DNA of 64,000 nucleotides from Tetmemena sp. SeJ-2015 (taxonomy: Eukaryota > Ciliophora > Spirotrichea > Sporadotrichida > Oxytrichidae), in contig JAJKFJ010022251.1 of the NCBI GenBank assembly GCA_027382625.1, positions 1-64,000 on the forward strand, given 5' to 3'. Below are positions 34,299 to 45,731 of the stretch, in pieces (within the stretch, counting starts at the first letter, position 1; each line of letters begins with the position of its first letter). The translations under genes were made by a program, and so were the position numbers. The notes under the pieces are model-generated. The model saw nothing but the letters and a program-made list of their open reading frames with translations, was not told the DNA's origin and did no database searches.

Positions 34299-35934
34299 AT
34301 GAAGAACCAGCGTGATCATTAACCGTAACAGCAACACTCTTTCAAAATAAAAACAGGCAAGAAGCTAGCTGCAGTTGTTAAATTAACTTCTGCAAGTTCA
34401 TCGCAAGCACCTTAATTAATTGACAAATAAAAATGCTTAGTAAATAGCTAATTCTTAAAATAAGACACCTTAACAATCTTAATCAAGTCTAAATTCAAGA
34501 AAGACAAGCCAAGCTCCTTAAATTTACCCCTAACATTAATGAAGAGAGTTTAAATAAGTTGAAACTCCTAATGAAGAGTTTTTTATTTAAGAGGAGCAAT
34601 TAAGAGAGGAAGCAACTTTCAAAACATCTATCAAATTCTAATCAGCATAGGATTTCTTAAATAAGAAACGCATCAAGGAAGAATAGGTAGTAATCAAATA
34701 GCAAAGTCTTATCTAAAAAATTTAAGAATAAGAAGAAACTCTTCCTCTTGAAACTTTTAAAAGAACTCAATAGAAATTTAAAACAAGAGATTAGCAAATA
34801 TTTTATTTTATACTTAGCAAATTCTTAAAGAGCCAAAATAGTCTTAAATTCCTGACTCTAAAGTTGACAATTAGAATTCCTCTTTGCCATAATAACCCTC
34901 TGAATACTAAATCAAAGTTCAAAAATAAAATCAAGCCAAATATAAATTTGCGGAGCCATCTTAACTCATTTAAGTGTCTTTATTTAATTTAGTTTCCATT
35001 TAAGTACCAAAGTCAAAGCTTAGTGATCTTCCGTTTGAGCTATTTATGATACTTTCTGGATTCTGCGCTGCTTAGGAATCATTTTTGCTTCTGAGAGTGA
35101 GTAAAGAAATAAGGACGCACATATTGTCTGCCAAGATTATTCAGTATCACTTAACTTTTTCATCAGCGGGTAAAAAGCCAAATTTAGTGTGATATCTTAT
35201 TATAGACTTCTTTAGGTTTTAATTTAGCGGCATTAACTAGAGATAGAGAAGAACAGCAGCGTATAGTGAGATACTTTAAGATAATTGAGAGTGCTGGGAG
35301 CAAGGACTTATTTGTGTTCTATGAGCTTTTGGTATGGGCAATTAAAGAAGGGAACATCAGTTTTATTGAAGATCAAATAGAGAGTGGGTTCAAGTCTATT
35401 GTCGATGAGATGTTCAAGAGCTAAAGAACTCGTATATTTATAATAAATTACCTTGAAATATTGAAGATTGAAATTTGTAATTTAATTTTAACTCTAGACA
35501 GATTTTTAGCTTTCTTTGGACCTACAGAGATCGAAGCAGTTAAGAAGTTATATGAAGAACTCAAGTAAAAGCTATCTCAAACTGCTGATAGTGCAATCTA
35601 AGAAACAGAAAACCAAAATGATTCAGAAGTCCTGTTGAACTACTAGCTTACATAGGTTGACTATGATACCTTGTTTGAGCAATTACTGAACAAAAAGAGA
35701 AAGTATGATGGCAACTGTTTAATTCACATGTGTATTAAGCTAAACCAACCGGAAGTGTTGGAGTACTTTCTCAAGCAACAGGGTAGATGGAAGATTGATA
35801 TTAAGTCAAAGAATAGAGAGGGCTTTGTTCCCATTCATTTAGCTGTGAAGGCAAACTGCATCAAACTCTTCAATATCATAGCAAAGCATTCTGACTAATT
35901 AGTGATAGCTGTATTTAAAATAGGGGTATTGTGA
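34299..35934 (+). CDS. F-box-like and ankyrin-repeat protein
   Basis: Starts MKNQRDHQPQQQHSFKIKTG (34299), TGA at 35932-35934. The N-terminal third is Gln/Lys-rich. An F-box-like motif lies about 35010-35100 (KLSDLPFELFMILSGFCAAQ, then ESFLLLRVSKEIRTHILSAK). After a removable segment at 35165-35227, a helical region follows (LTRDREEQQRIVRYFKIIES; KDLFVFYELLVWAIKEGNIS). Near 35700-35900 there are two ankyrin-like repeats (DGNCLIHMCIKLNQPEVLEY and GFVPIHLAVKANCIKLFNII). F-box proteins recruit substrates to SCF ubiquitin ligases, with ankyrin repeats as a possible substrate-binding part; this role is inferred. An AT-rich break at about 35428-35500 may be another IES. Confidence 0.62.
35165..35227 (+). 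other. Removable segment: GT-AG intron or IES (pointer AGCGG)
   Basis: Removing 35170-35227 as a GT-AG intron, or removing 35165-35225 as an IES between two AGCGG copies (35165-35169 and 35226-35230), both restore the frame. They differ by one Ala codon (SSAAALTRD versus SSAALTRD). Confidence 0.7.
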
Positions 35935-35942
35935 ATTTATCA

Positions 35943-38688
35943 ATGAGAAAATAATTCGAAACTTATAAGAAGATAGACGTCCTAGGGAAGGGTTCCTTCG
36001 GAAAAGCCTTCCTCGTGTAGTGCGGAACTGATGGCGTAAATTAATCCATACCGATATATTTTGAATCTCACTTTCTAATTAGAGCTTTGCAGTAATTAAG
36101 AAAATCGATATTGCTAAGATTTTCTTAAATATTATTTTCTATTTCATTATGAAGATGAGCGAGGATGAGAAGCGAGAGACATTCAGAGAGGCTAAGATTT
36201 TAGAGGTGCTCAATCATCCAAACATCATTCGCTTCAAGGAAGTATACAAGACTAAGCGAGGTTAACTATGTATCGTTATGGATTACGCAGATGGTAAGAG
36301 TCTCACCTGGAATTATAATTCTATACGATGGGTATTAAATCTATTATTTCAGTATTTGCTCTATACTTTGAATTTCAACTATAGTATTTGAAAAGAAAGA
36401 TTTAAGACCCATTCCTTAAGTTTTGATAATTAGTTCTTAATCATTGTTTAGGAGGTGACTTAGCAGGGTATGTAAAGAAGCAAAGAGAAAAGGGAGGATT
36501 TCTGAGTGAGGACTAAGTTTTGAACCTATTTACTCAAATATGCTTAGCTATCAAGCATATAAACTGAGTATCTTCTCATGAATTTATTTTAATCATTAAT
36601 TTTAAATTTGAGTTTACACGACAGAAAAATATTTACACAGAGACCTTGAAAAGCTAGAATGTGTTTTTGACTCGCTTCTGGCATTGCAAAACTGGGAGAC
36701 TTTGGTATCGCTAAGGTCTTACAGTCAACAGTAGATAATGCTAAAACCATTGTTGGAACTCCCTACTACCTATCTCCTGAAATTATTGAGAACAAGCCTT
36801 ACAACTTCAAGTCAGATATTTGGTCTCTTTAAAGATATGTCGATATTTTTTCTCTAGGAGTTCTACTGTATGAAATGTGTGCTCTAAAGCCTCCCTTCAA
36901 CGGAGCAAGTCTTCATATTCTGGCTCTTCAAATTGTGAGAGGAGTTTACCAGCCACTCCCTGCTCATTACAGTTAGCTCATTTGTATTATTTAAGATTAG
37001 TTTTAGCCACTGAAGACTTTCATAGGATAGCTGCTGAGCTTAGACCCTGCAAAGCGTCCGAACATCAACCAGATCCTAAAGTCACAGCTTTTGACTAGCC
37101 GCATAAAGAGTTACCTGAATGACGATGAGTTCAAGAATGAATTCGCACATACCATCCTCCACAAGTAAAACGTATTCAATAAAACACAGAGCAATCTAAT
37201 GGCGCAAGCTTAGTAGGTACAAGCACAAGCCTATAAAGAAGCCTTATCGCAAATTATTAATTCCTTTGTATCTATTTCTTGCAGGATTAGGCAGCTGTTT
37301 CCAAGCCTGCTCCTTAATAAGTCAAAGCGCAACCCTCCAGAAGAGAGGAGCCCAAACCAGTCATTTAAAAGGCGAATTCACAGACAAAGCAAGCACCCAT
37401 TACTAATCCATATATACATATAATCCTAGAAGAGGAGTGCCAGCTACAAGCTAAAAGGAGTAACAAAGAAAGGAGATCCAAGAAAAGTAGAGACAACACA
37501 TGCTAGCAGAGCTGCAGAGGCGGAAGGAAGAGGAAGAGAAGCGCAAGAAGAGAGAACGAGATGCGAAGATGCGTCGAGATTCTGAGCAGCAAGAGGAGAG
37601 GCAATAAGTGAGGGTGAAGCTAGAAGAACAGAGAATTAAGATGAAAGAGGATATCTTAAAGAAGAAGAATGAGATGAAGAATAAGGGCAACGATATCAAA
37701 TTTGAGCTCGTGGGGCTCCCTCCTGACATGCTTCAAGACTTCAATCAGATAATTGTATAAGGATATAATAGGTGACTTTTAATTTGGCTGAAATACCCAA
37801 ACTTCTAATGACCAAGATGAGAAGCCATTTGAACTTGCAGTATCTCACTAGTAGCCTTAAGCTAAAACTTAAAACGGAGGAAGTAACCATCAAAGAAAGC
37901 CTAGTTAGAAAAAGAGCAGTAATATGGGAATCGATGGAGCTGGTGGTGATTTTGAAATCTTGATCTCCGAAAAGGATCTTAAGAGAATTGAGAATAGGCA
38001 AAAGGTGCATCAGCCAGTAAGGGCTTCCATTCCTTTGGATGAGGAGAAAGCTGCAGACTATGATGATTACTGCAACATGATAGAGAAGATACTAGGCAGG
38101 CAGAACAGCAGCTCGCAGGCAAGTGATGATTAGAATGAAGGTTTGGAGGAGAGCAAGGAATTCGATATGCTTTAGAGCCAAGCTCAAGTTATTTATTGTA
38201 ACCTCATTCTAAAATTGACTTAGTGTCTTCGCAAAGTGAAGATCAAGATGCAACTACAGCAGCTGACAGCCTTGACAACATGCTGTAGTAGGTTACCTAG
38301 GACGCAGCAGACGAGGAAGAAGACAGAGAAGATGATGAAGTAGAGGATAGTGATGGAAGTGCAACGCAAAGCTTGAATAACAACAACGATTAAGATCAAG
38401 ATGAGAAGGACTCTTGTGTAAGATAGAACCTATTTTTAACACAATCTATTTTAGGAGGAGACAAGGAACTTTGTGATAGAGTTGCACGGAGTTGAGAATT
38501 TCAAGGTAGGGTACGAGATAATGGACAAGCATCGAGAATTGCGCTTTGCCAAAGATAAGTAGGATCTGATCTTCTCTGAGATCCGCAAGTAGTGTCCCTC
38601 CATGTCCGAAGCAGATATTAAAGACATGTTCGGCTGCATCTCCTCTCTGATGATTCTAGAAGACTATAAGAAGGAGTCTAAAAATTGA
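35943..38688 (+). CDS. NEK/NIMA-type serine/threonine protein kinase with coiled-coil tail
   Basis: Starts [20 protein letters not shown] (35943); TGA 38686-38688. Kinase landmarks in order: glycine loop [15 protein letters not shown]-type lysine in SFAVIKKID (about 36100), helix [21 protein letters not shown], hinge [17 protein letters not shown], catalytic loop HRDLKSQN (frame broken, about 36635), DFG in [12 protein letters not shown] (about 36700), activation end [14 protein letters not shown]-equivalent [23 protein letters not shown]. The hinge, the TPYYLSPE motif and the long coiled coil (about 37450-37720, [17 protein letters not shown]) fit the NEK1/NEK5 type, which act at cilia and basal bodies. 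One IES (36824-36850, pointer TCTCT) is resolved. Introns are likely at 36040-36088, 36290-36450, 36565-36620 and 38416-38455. The tail is acidic with a final conserved-looking block ([18 protein letters not shown]). Confidence 0.83.
36824..36850 (+). other. IES, 27 bp, pointer TCTCT
   Basis: TCTCT at 36824-36828 and 36851-36855. Removal gives [20 protein letters not shown], the conserved kinase subdomain IX. Confidence 0.88.
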
Positions 38689-38962
38689 CCACTCTTCTCT
38701 GACTCAATTATTACATACACAGATCAGAAGAAGCAATAAATGTGCAAAATATAGTAGCTATTCTATTTATTCTACAGAGAACTACTCATTTTCATTCCCT
38801 ATTTAGAGGAGTCATTTGATGAAAAAATGGAATAGAAGCTTATAAAATTAAAGCTAGTGCTTTTGCAAAGTGAAGTAATTTAAAACAGCTTTAGTAAAAG
38901 CAATTTTATTCGAACAAGCACTTAAATAATTCTTAAATGGAGTCTGGTTTTAAATAACACGT

Positions 38963-41900
38963 ATGTGTATTTAGTAGAATGGTTATTCACAAGAGTTACA
39001 GCCTCTGAAGGGGGTGAAATAAAGTCAAGGAGGCTCCAACACCCAGGCTACTACTTAAATCACCTCCCCTTAGAAAAATCAATCACTAGAGCCCTCTGAA
39101 CTAAATGAGAAGCAGCACCAAGATCAAAGAAAGTCAAATCGCATTATGCCCCAGGACAGGAAACCCATGACTCAACTCAACTCGTCTCGAAAGAATAAGC
39201 CATATGAAATATTTACCTTTTCTATTCTGTAAATAAGAAGAAGCAGCTTTAGTTCAGCAGCAAGGAATATGGACAGGAGGAGGAGGATTTCAATAGTGAG
39301 AATAGACAAGCAGCCTAGCAACCAAGGGCCCATCATCAAGCTCAATACCATGCACAAGCAAGCTACTAGTTCAATTATTATTTTACGAAGAAGGGTGAGA
39401 AGAGAAAGATTGGATCGTGGAAGAGGGAAGGCTAAGAGATCAATCAAGAAGCTGAGAGCAATCAACAACATCAACAAAATGGAGAAGAGTAATCTCAAGA
39501 ATAGGGGTCATTATACTTTGGCTCTGAGCAAGATCTAGAGGAAGAGGAGTTTATTATCATTCATAAATTTATATTACGGATTTAAAAAGGACCAAGACGA
39601 AATATCAAGCTAGGGCAGTAAGGATTCTTCATACTACGGGAATAAACCAAGTCCGAGCAAAGCTAATTTGAACTAGTCAAGTAAACTGAAACCTAGTCTC
39701 GATAAAAAACAAGGATTTTAAGATTAGGATTTTAGCCTATTTACATTTTAAAGGACCTAATTCATCTTTATCAGTGGGAGAATCTAAATTTGCAAAAGCA
39801 AAAACCAGGAAATCAAAATCCAAGACTTATTACTTTTCTTTTGGTCTATTTTTGTGTTTGAGAAGAGTACTGTCCAGGCGAATGGAAATATTAATAAAGA
39901 GTAGCATAGCATATTGACCTCAGGAATCTAAAGTCTATCTTATCTGGGAGAAGCGTTTTAGCAGCTTGAGGATTCTTAAATTCCTACAGCTATGATAAGC
40001 CCTTATGGAAACAAGTCAAAAATTTGCTCCCTGAAATCTTTAAATTTAAGTATTAGGATGGTTTTTTTTGAAAATGAAGACTTAAGGTGAATTAAAGGGC
40101 CCCGGCATAAAATAAGTTTAGGCCGTGACGTCAATGATTTGCTGTGACGCACTTATCTGACGCACACAAACCTACCAGCCGAATGGGGATATTAAACACA
40201 CCCCGCATCCTCACACTCTGAGCAGAACCCCCCGGGCTTCTGCAGAACAATCCAAAAAACCTGAAGGAGAAAAAAAATCCGGTAGCATCGGACCGAGAGC
40301 AAGTCGCTGCTCCGTAGCGTCTGGCTTGCTGTCCAGTGCATGACTGAGTGTTTGCCCATAGATCACATCCCTCCACGCCTACAAGGATTAGGAGGGTGAG
40401 TGGGAACCACTCACCTTTGATTATCTCTCCAGTGAGCGGCTCAACCACCTTCCCCAGGGCTTCGGCTGCCATTATCCCTTGCCTCTTTTAAGCACTCATC
40501 CACCAGCCAATGGATTACCAAACCAGAGAGCCTTCAGGGAAAGGGCGACCGGCGCCTAGTGCCGGTCGGTTGCGTCCTGAATTTTAACTTTCTAATTTAA
40601 TTCTTTAAATTTAAGTATTAGGATGGTGGGTCACTGCCTATTTTTGAAAGAGTGAAGACTGCATAAGGATTGAATTCTCGAAAGAAGGAGCTCTTCTAAA
40701 ATGCCTAGAGCTAACTGAAATTTAACTCCATATTTTGTTTAAACTAAAGAACCTCTTAGTCAGGAATCGACAGCTACTAAACGAACAGAGTCACAGCTGG
40801 AGTTGCAGTTTATGTTGGAAGTTTTATTTTCCCAATTAATGCTAAATTTGAAGTCAAGATCTACAGAATGAAGTGAGATCTATAAAAGAAACTAGCAGTA
40901 TAAGAGGCAGCTTCATCCATTCTAACTTTGGGCAAGTGTAAAATAAAGTTCTCCAGCCAGTGATGTCACTCGAGCAAAAGAACGATGCTAAGTCTATAAA
41001 TGAAAAGAGCTTCATTACAACTCATTCCAAAAAGATAATAAGAAAATATTTAATGATGAATGCTATAAAGATGCACCCAAATATGGGGCAAGACATGCAA
41101 GTGTTCAAGTTTAATGAAGGGGGATACTAACTTTGGGAAAGGCATGGAAAATAAGAACCTGACTCACGAGGATGTAGACAAATTACGAGAGTGTTTACAA
41201 ATATCAAAACCTCATATCTATCAGTATACAGAACTCAGTGAGATGCACAAAGTTAAATATAGTATAATGTTGATTTAACTTTACACTTCGAGTAAACTGG
41301 GAAGTATTTCTACGAAGACCTTTAAATAAAAATTCCTTAGTTATAAAAATAGATCCAGATCCTGCCCCACTGATGCACTACTACATAGATCCCTCGACTG
41401 GCGATTTCAGAGTTGATAAGTTGCGGAACCTGCTTCCTCGTTCTACCTTGTCAGATGAATTCGGAGGGCTTCCTCAGAAAGACAGAGATCAATACATGCG
41501 TATCAAGCATCATTAGCAGACTATGGACTCTCTGATAATGGGACTGAAGAGAAGAGCCACCCGAGCAAACATAGAGCAGATTTAAAAGGAGCTAGATGAG
41601 ATAGCAAGTATCAATAACCCCCTCAAGAAATGCCTAAGCATGTACAAGATCAAACAGAAGATGGACTATATTGTTAATCCTAATTTATATATTTCAGGAG
41701 ACTAAGATAAAGCAAGATGATCAGAATGAGAAAGATGGATTTGAACCTTTGACTGAATAGAGCAGAGATGGCCGAAGAGGGTCGAGGTCACCATAGACCA
41801 GAAAGTCTTTAATAGCATACATAGTTCAATTTAAAGATAAGTAATCAAGATCAGGTCTCAGAGTAAATGATTAAGGGGGCAACAGGGCAGAGGAAAAGCT

Positions 41901-42162
41901 ATCTCTAGAGGAAGAGGGGAAGATGAGGTACAAGATACTTACAAATTTCGTAAATGCCTACAAAGAGAAAATGTTCCTGAGTAGTACTTCAGGAGGAGGG
42001 TTTGGAGATTCTAAAAATTAGGCGAATGAGAAGGAGGCCATGAGTCTGTAGGATTTACAAGAGTAGACACTCAAAGAGAGAGGAGATATCACTCTCGATT
42101 TTGAGCAGTTTATTCGCATTTACAACTTCGAGAAGTAATTTAGTGCCTTTATAAGTTTATGA
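38963..42162 (+). CDS. Gln-rich hypothetical protein gene interrupted by a GC-rich insert
   Basis: Possible start MCIQQNGYSQELQPLKGVKQ at 38963. The first part is Gln/Ser/Lys-rich (QDRKPMTQLNSSRKNKPYEI; SSQGSKDSSYYGNKPSPSKA). The reading KPLWKQVKNLLPEIFKFKYQ runs into the left direct repeat at 40037. From the right repeat at 40602 it resumes as FKFKYQDGGSLPIFERVKTA, QGLNSRKKELF, VTAGVAVYVGSFIFPINAKF. Later pieces include KYLMMNAIKMHPNMGQDMQV (about 41045), MHYYIDPSTGDFRVDKLRNL (about 41370), IMGLKRRATRANIEQIQKEL (about 41535) and DITLDFEQFIRIYNFEKQFS (about 42085), with a stop at 42160-42162. An intron likely ends at about 41697. No family recognised. The part after 40900 could be a second gene. 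Confidence 0.5.
40037..40062 (+). repeat. Left direct repeat flanking the GC-rich insert (26 bp)
   Basis: Identical to 40602-40627. Just downstream, 40063-40095 resembles 40628-40676 with several gaps, as if a longer copy had lost short blocks. Confidence 0.85.
40063..40601. mobile_element. GC-rich insert inside a coding region, origin unknown
   Basis: About 500 bp (roughly 40096-40590), clearly more GC-rich than everything around it, lies between 26-bp direct repeats in coding sequence. Removing 40037-40601 (565 bp) restores the reading PEIFKFKYQDGGSLPIFERV. Possibilities are an IES with an unusually long pointer, a mobile element with target-site duplication, or foreign sequence joined during assembly. 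No terminal inverted repeats, transposase or rRNA/tRNA similarity seen. A palindrome-like GGCGCC-containing stretch lies at about 40545-40566. Confidence 0.55.
40131..40472 (-). CDS. 113-codon ORF in the GC-rich insert, unrecognised
   Basis: Reads MAAEALGKVVEPLTGEIIKG, then EWFPLTLLILVGVEGCDLWA and a Cys/Arg-rich remainder to TAA. It uses no internal TAA or TAG, unlike the surrounding ciliate genes. The first 40 residues look protein-like with one hydrophobic segment; the rest does not. In a GC-rich stretch an ORF of this length can arise by chance. No family recognised. Confidence 0.3.
   Translation of the reverse strand: MAAEALGKVVEPLTGEIIKGEWFPLTLLILVGVEGCDLWANTQSCTGQQARRYGAATCSRSDATGFFFSFRFFGLFCRSPGGSAQSVRMRGVFNIPIRLVGLCASDKCVTANH
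40602..40627 (+). repeat. Right direct repeat flanking the GC-rich insert (26 bp)
   Basis: Second copy of the 26-bp repeat, continuous with the coding frame that follows. Confidence 0.85.
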
Positions 42163-43040
42163 AGACTAGATCTGCTAAGGGCTCTTCTAATGTTTACATA
42201 CCTCAGCCTATGTAGACAAGTGGGCCTTTAGATACTACTTAAGATTAGACTATGAGAAAAAGCCAAAAGTACTCTTCTAACAAGGATATCTTGAAACCCA
42301 GAGCACAGAGTAAGGGCAGAGAGCAGCCCAACCGCTCATAGTTTAACTTCCATCCCTAATCATTTAGAGAAAGCTATTGTATTCCTTACTCTATATTTAT
42401 CACCTAAAGACAATTAAAAGAACAGCCAAAGTATGCTACTACAGCACAGACCAGTTAGTTCTTTCGGAAGAGAGATTCTGGAACAAAAGAGCAAAGCTCA
42501 TGCGCAAAACTAATTAAATAAGGAAGAATGTGGAGGAGAACAGATCTCTCATAGAAAACCAGAAATAAAAGAAGCGGCAATAGGAGGATGATATAGAAAT
42601 TGCTAAGTAAAGTAGAAATTAATAGCTCGTCTATAAATTAATAGGATTTTTAAGTTTAGGTGGACTAATAAATTTAAAACTTGAATCAGAGGACTGCCAG
42701 ATATGAAGGCTATAATGAGGAAGAAAGCCTCTCAAAATGGAATTAAATTAGAAGGAGGAGATCTCTCTCCACACAATGAAGAGCAACAGCATTTCTATCA
42801 ATTCAGCTCAGCTTATCTCTCTAATCAAGAAAACTTCTGCTTATAAATTATGCAACACTTTAATAAGAGAGTAGAATAGTAAGAATGATTCAAGACGGGT
42901 CTACTTAGTACATAAGGGAGCTAAATTTGATGGTACCTTAAGTAAAAATAAAAAGAAAATGATTATCGCCAAATTAATTTATAATCAGAGGAGAGAAGGC
43001 ACATCTGGCTTCTTAACCTCCGATCAAACACAACATAAAT
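42159..43040 (+). CDS. Ser/Gln/Lys-rich hypothetical protein
   Basis: Starts MKTRSAKGSSNVYIPQPMQT at 42159, its ATG overlapping the preceding TGA (ATGA). It continues SGPLDTTQDQTMRKSQKYSS, EQPKYATTAQTSQFFRKRDS, then after breaks near 42440-42660 reads RTARYEGYNEEESLSKWNQI (about 42690) and MKSNSISINSAQLISLIKKT (about 42778), KGAKFDGTLSKNKKKMIIAK to about 43040. TAA/TAG are frequent as Gln. The pieces may be one gene with unresolved IESs or two. No domain recognised. Confidence 0.4.
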
Positions 43041-43365
43041 TATACATATAAAAATGATGAATTTTTCCCCAGACTTTAATGATCATGGGGTCTTTAAATT
43101 AATTAAAGTACCTTAGTTCCTACAGAATTATCTTCATTTATAATGTCAAACATCATTAAATTTTCTTAGTTTTATAGATAATATTCAATTAAATCATTCT
43201 TAATTTAAATTTATAATGATTTAAATAAATTGATAGCATAATTTTATTTTTGGAAGAACTCTGTTGGAGGAGATCTCTATATATTAAAAATTTGGAAATT
43301 TTATTTGTAAGAAAACGGAACTTTGAACAACTCTACAATAAATAACCAGTAGACTTATAATAGCC

Positions 43366-43830
43366 AGCGTATGAGTGTAAGACAGAGGCAACGATTTGGG
43401 TATGGAATGATTCATATATTCTTAAAACATAAGAGGAGCAACCCCCTTAGAGACTAGCAACTAAGTGGGCCTCTCCAAATACAATAACACTAACAGGTTT
43501 AGCTCAGGCAATTTCCAACCAGACAGTGAAGTAAACTGGCCAGCGGAGTAAATAGCAGGCCTATGACTACTGGAGCTCAAATTATAGAGAATTAAAGAGG
43601 CAGCACTAACTTCTATCATACCAATAATAGGCGTTTGATAAGCAGGGGTTCAGACCAAATAAATGAGGCAAGTGATACCTTCTCTTAAGAAAAGGCCTAC
43701 TAGCTTGGAAACCAAACTTTTGACAGCACACAAAATGGAGAAGCTAGAAATGCCCAACAAAGAGCCAGAGGAGAGAATCTTAGAAAATATCCTATACTCT
43801 AATTTAATAATCAATTACGAGTCTCAATGA
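43366..43830 (+). CDS. Gln/Asn/Arg-rich hypothetical segment
   Basis: Reads MSVRQRQRFGYGMIHIFLKH, then after a TGA-containing break near 43530 RPMTTGAQIIENQRGSTNFY, HTNNRRLISRGSDQINEASD, NQTFDSTQNGEARNAQQRAR and GENLRKYPILQFNNQ to about 43825. Low complexity, no domain. It may continue the gene to its left. Confidence 0.4.
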
Positions 43831-44770
43831 TTTTTTTTATAGATTGTTAGCAGTATTAAGAATGTAGTATTCTATCTTTAAGATGATTATTTACACTTCT
43901 GCAGTTAAATAGGGAAAGAATTTATGTAAGTCATCGGTGAATTTTATTTTATCTCTTCTTATAGAAACTGCAAATAATTTAGCTAAGCTTTATGAGAACT
44001 GCATTTAATTACAAATATAAATATATTATTGCATTTCAGAGATGAACACATACGTGAGTATGAAATCTGTGCTTCGAAGTTATTACAAATTACTAATTGG
44101 CACAAAATGTAAACTCTCAGATCGCAGACATCTCCAAGAACAATTCTAAGTAGAGAGATCAAGTACAAGAAGTTTGACAACTACCAAAGAAAATGAAAAC
44201 TTTTTAAAGATGAATTCTTTTCTTAAGAACTACTAACTTAAAGTATGATAATTTTTCTATTGATTTCTTTTATTTTAATTTTTGAGAAGGATATATCAAA
44301 CTTTTGCAAATAACTTTAAATTTTAACGAATTTTGAAAACTTAAAAGAGTAGAAACGGAACTTAAATAAATGCTTCTCAAAAGCATGAAAAGAGATATCT
44401 TATGTACTTTTGTAAATAAATCTAACTCCTTATTAAATAAATCTATTTTTTTATTAATTATTTAGAATTAGTAGTAGGTGGACATGATTAAGAAGAAGAA
44501 CTTGATTTAATACTAATCAAGTGTGCAATACGTAAGATCAAAAGTATTTTGCTGGCGGATTCAGCTCATACGTAATATAATAGTTGACTAGTATTTTTAA
44601 ATATCGCTCTTAAATTTCTTTCTATTATTTGTGAGGTCAAGTGGGAGGTAAAAGAGGCATCTCTTAAATATGTGATAATGTGAGATTTATTAATTTAATA
44701 ATTTAGAATTATAAATCCTTCTTTTACTGCATTTACATACATGCAAAGGGGATCAATATTTTCTTTGAGT
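43831..44770. other. AT-rich region with one small ORF
   Basis: Mostly noncoding-looking AT-rich DNA. A 68-codon plus-strand ORF (44042-44248: MNTYVSMKSVLRSYYKLLIG ... FLKNYQLKV, TGA) uses TAA as Gln and may be a gene segment, but is short enough to be chance. Confidence 0.35.
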
Positions 44771-45209
44771 ATGGATAAAATTAATCATCCTTCTGATTAA
44801 ATGAGATTTGACAGCAGTTTCGCAAGAGAAGCTCTTAATTAATGTGATTATCTTGAAATTAAACACAACATAAATTTAATGTCTAATCAGATAAATGCTA
44901 AGAACAATCAGCACCAGATTAAAGCAGCCAGGGCCCAAGGTACTCTCCGCGCAGTAAATTCATCCAATAACAGGCTTGCTTTAACAACGGCTGTTTCCGC
45001 AAACTAATCACTCAACACTTCTGTCTAAACCAAACATCATTTTAAATATTGTGATTTGGGAGATGCTCTTTTATCTATATTTTGATATTTTCGAAGTGCA
45101 GAGAATAAATACCGCCATGATGTTAAGCATGTAAATTCTTACTTAGATATCTCCAAGAACATTAAGGCAGAGCAGATCAAGTCAAACTATAAATTAAAAT
45201 ACATAACAT
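44771..45209 (+). CDS. Small hypothetical protein
   Basis: Starts MDKINHPSDQMRFDSSFARE at 44771, continuing ALNQCDYLEIKHNINLMSNQ, INAKNNQHQIKAARAQGTLR, then TKHHFKYCDLGDALLSIF before TGA at 45083-45085. An immediately following coding-like stretch (RSAENKYRHDVKHVNSYLDI, SKNIKAEQIKSNYKLKYIT, TGA near 45209) suggests a short IES with T-rich ends at about 45070-45095. No family recognised. Confidence 0.5.
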
Positions 45210-45731
45210 GAGTGTAAATGTATTAGAAAGATGATAAAAAGGTCAAAAGTGATGAAAATTGAAATACAAATTAATATTTTTCTCTTCAATTCAGTCAGCA
45301 GATTTGAGTTTATTGACTTTAAATGAGCATTTAGAAAATTATTTTTCTTCTAACATACTTATAAATCATTATCTTAATGCAAAACTTATCTCTCTTTTTT
45401 TGAAATATTTTGAATAAGGTTTTTATTGAATTCACTACAGAAAGTTATACTTTGCCATTTATCAATATATTTAGCCTAATAATCACTTTCAAATACCCTT
45501 TTCGCAAATTTATGATAAACAATAAAATGTATTGAATTATTGATATGATAAGGCTAGATCAGGAGGGAGCTAAAGTTGATATTGAAGAGCAATTAAGTTA
45601 AAAATTTAATCATTGCTTGCTATATTTGAGATTTTAAAAGAGAGTAATTGAGTTCTTTCTAATTCTTAATTATTAATTTCTCACAACAAACTTATTACTA
45701 ACATCACTACACTATTTTTACCCTACCCATA
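45210..45731. other. AT-rich intergenic region
   Basis: No supported ORF on either strand; long A/T runs. Confidence 0.45.

Noticed and set aside
37451..37729. 92-codon minus-strand ORF rich in Ser, Phe and Leu
   Set aside because: It mirrors the Glu/Lys/Arg-rich coiled coil of the NEK kinase on the plus strand, which is far better supported.
39172..39498. 108-codon minus-strand standard-code ORF rich in Leu
   Set aside because: It is the complement of a Gln/Lys/Arg-rich plus-strand coding region read with TAA/TAG as Gln. Reverse complements of such regions give Leu-rich open frames.
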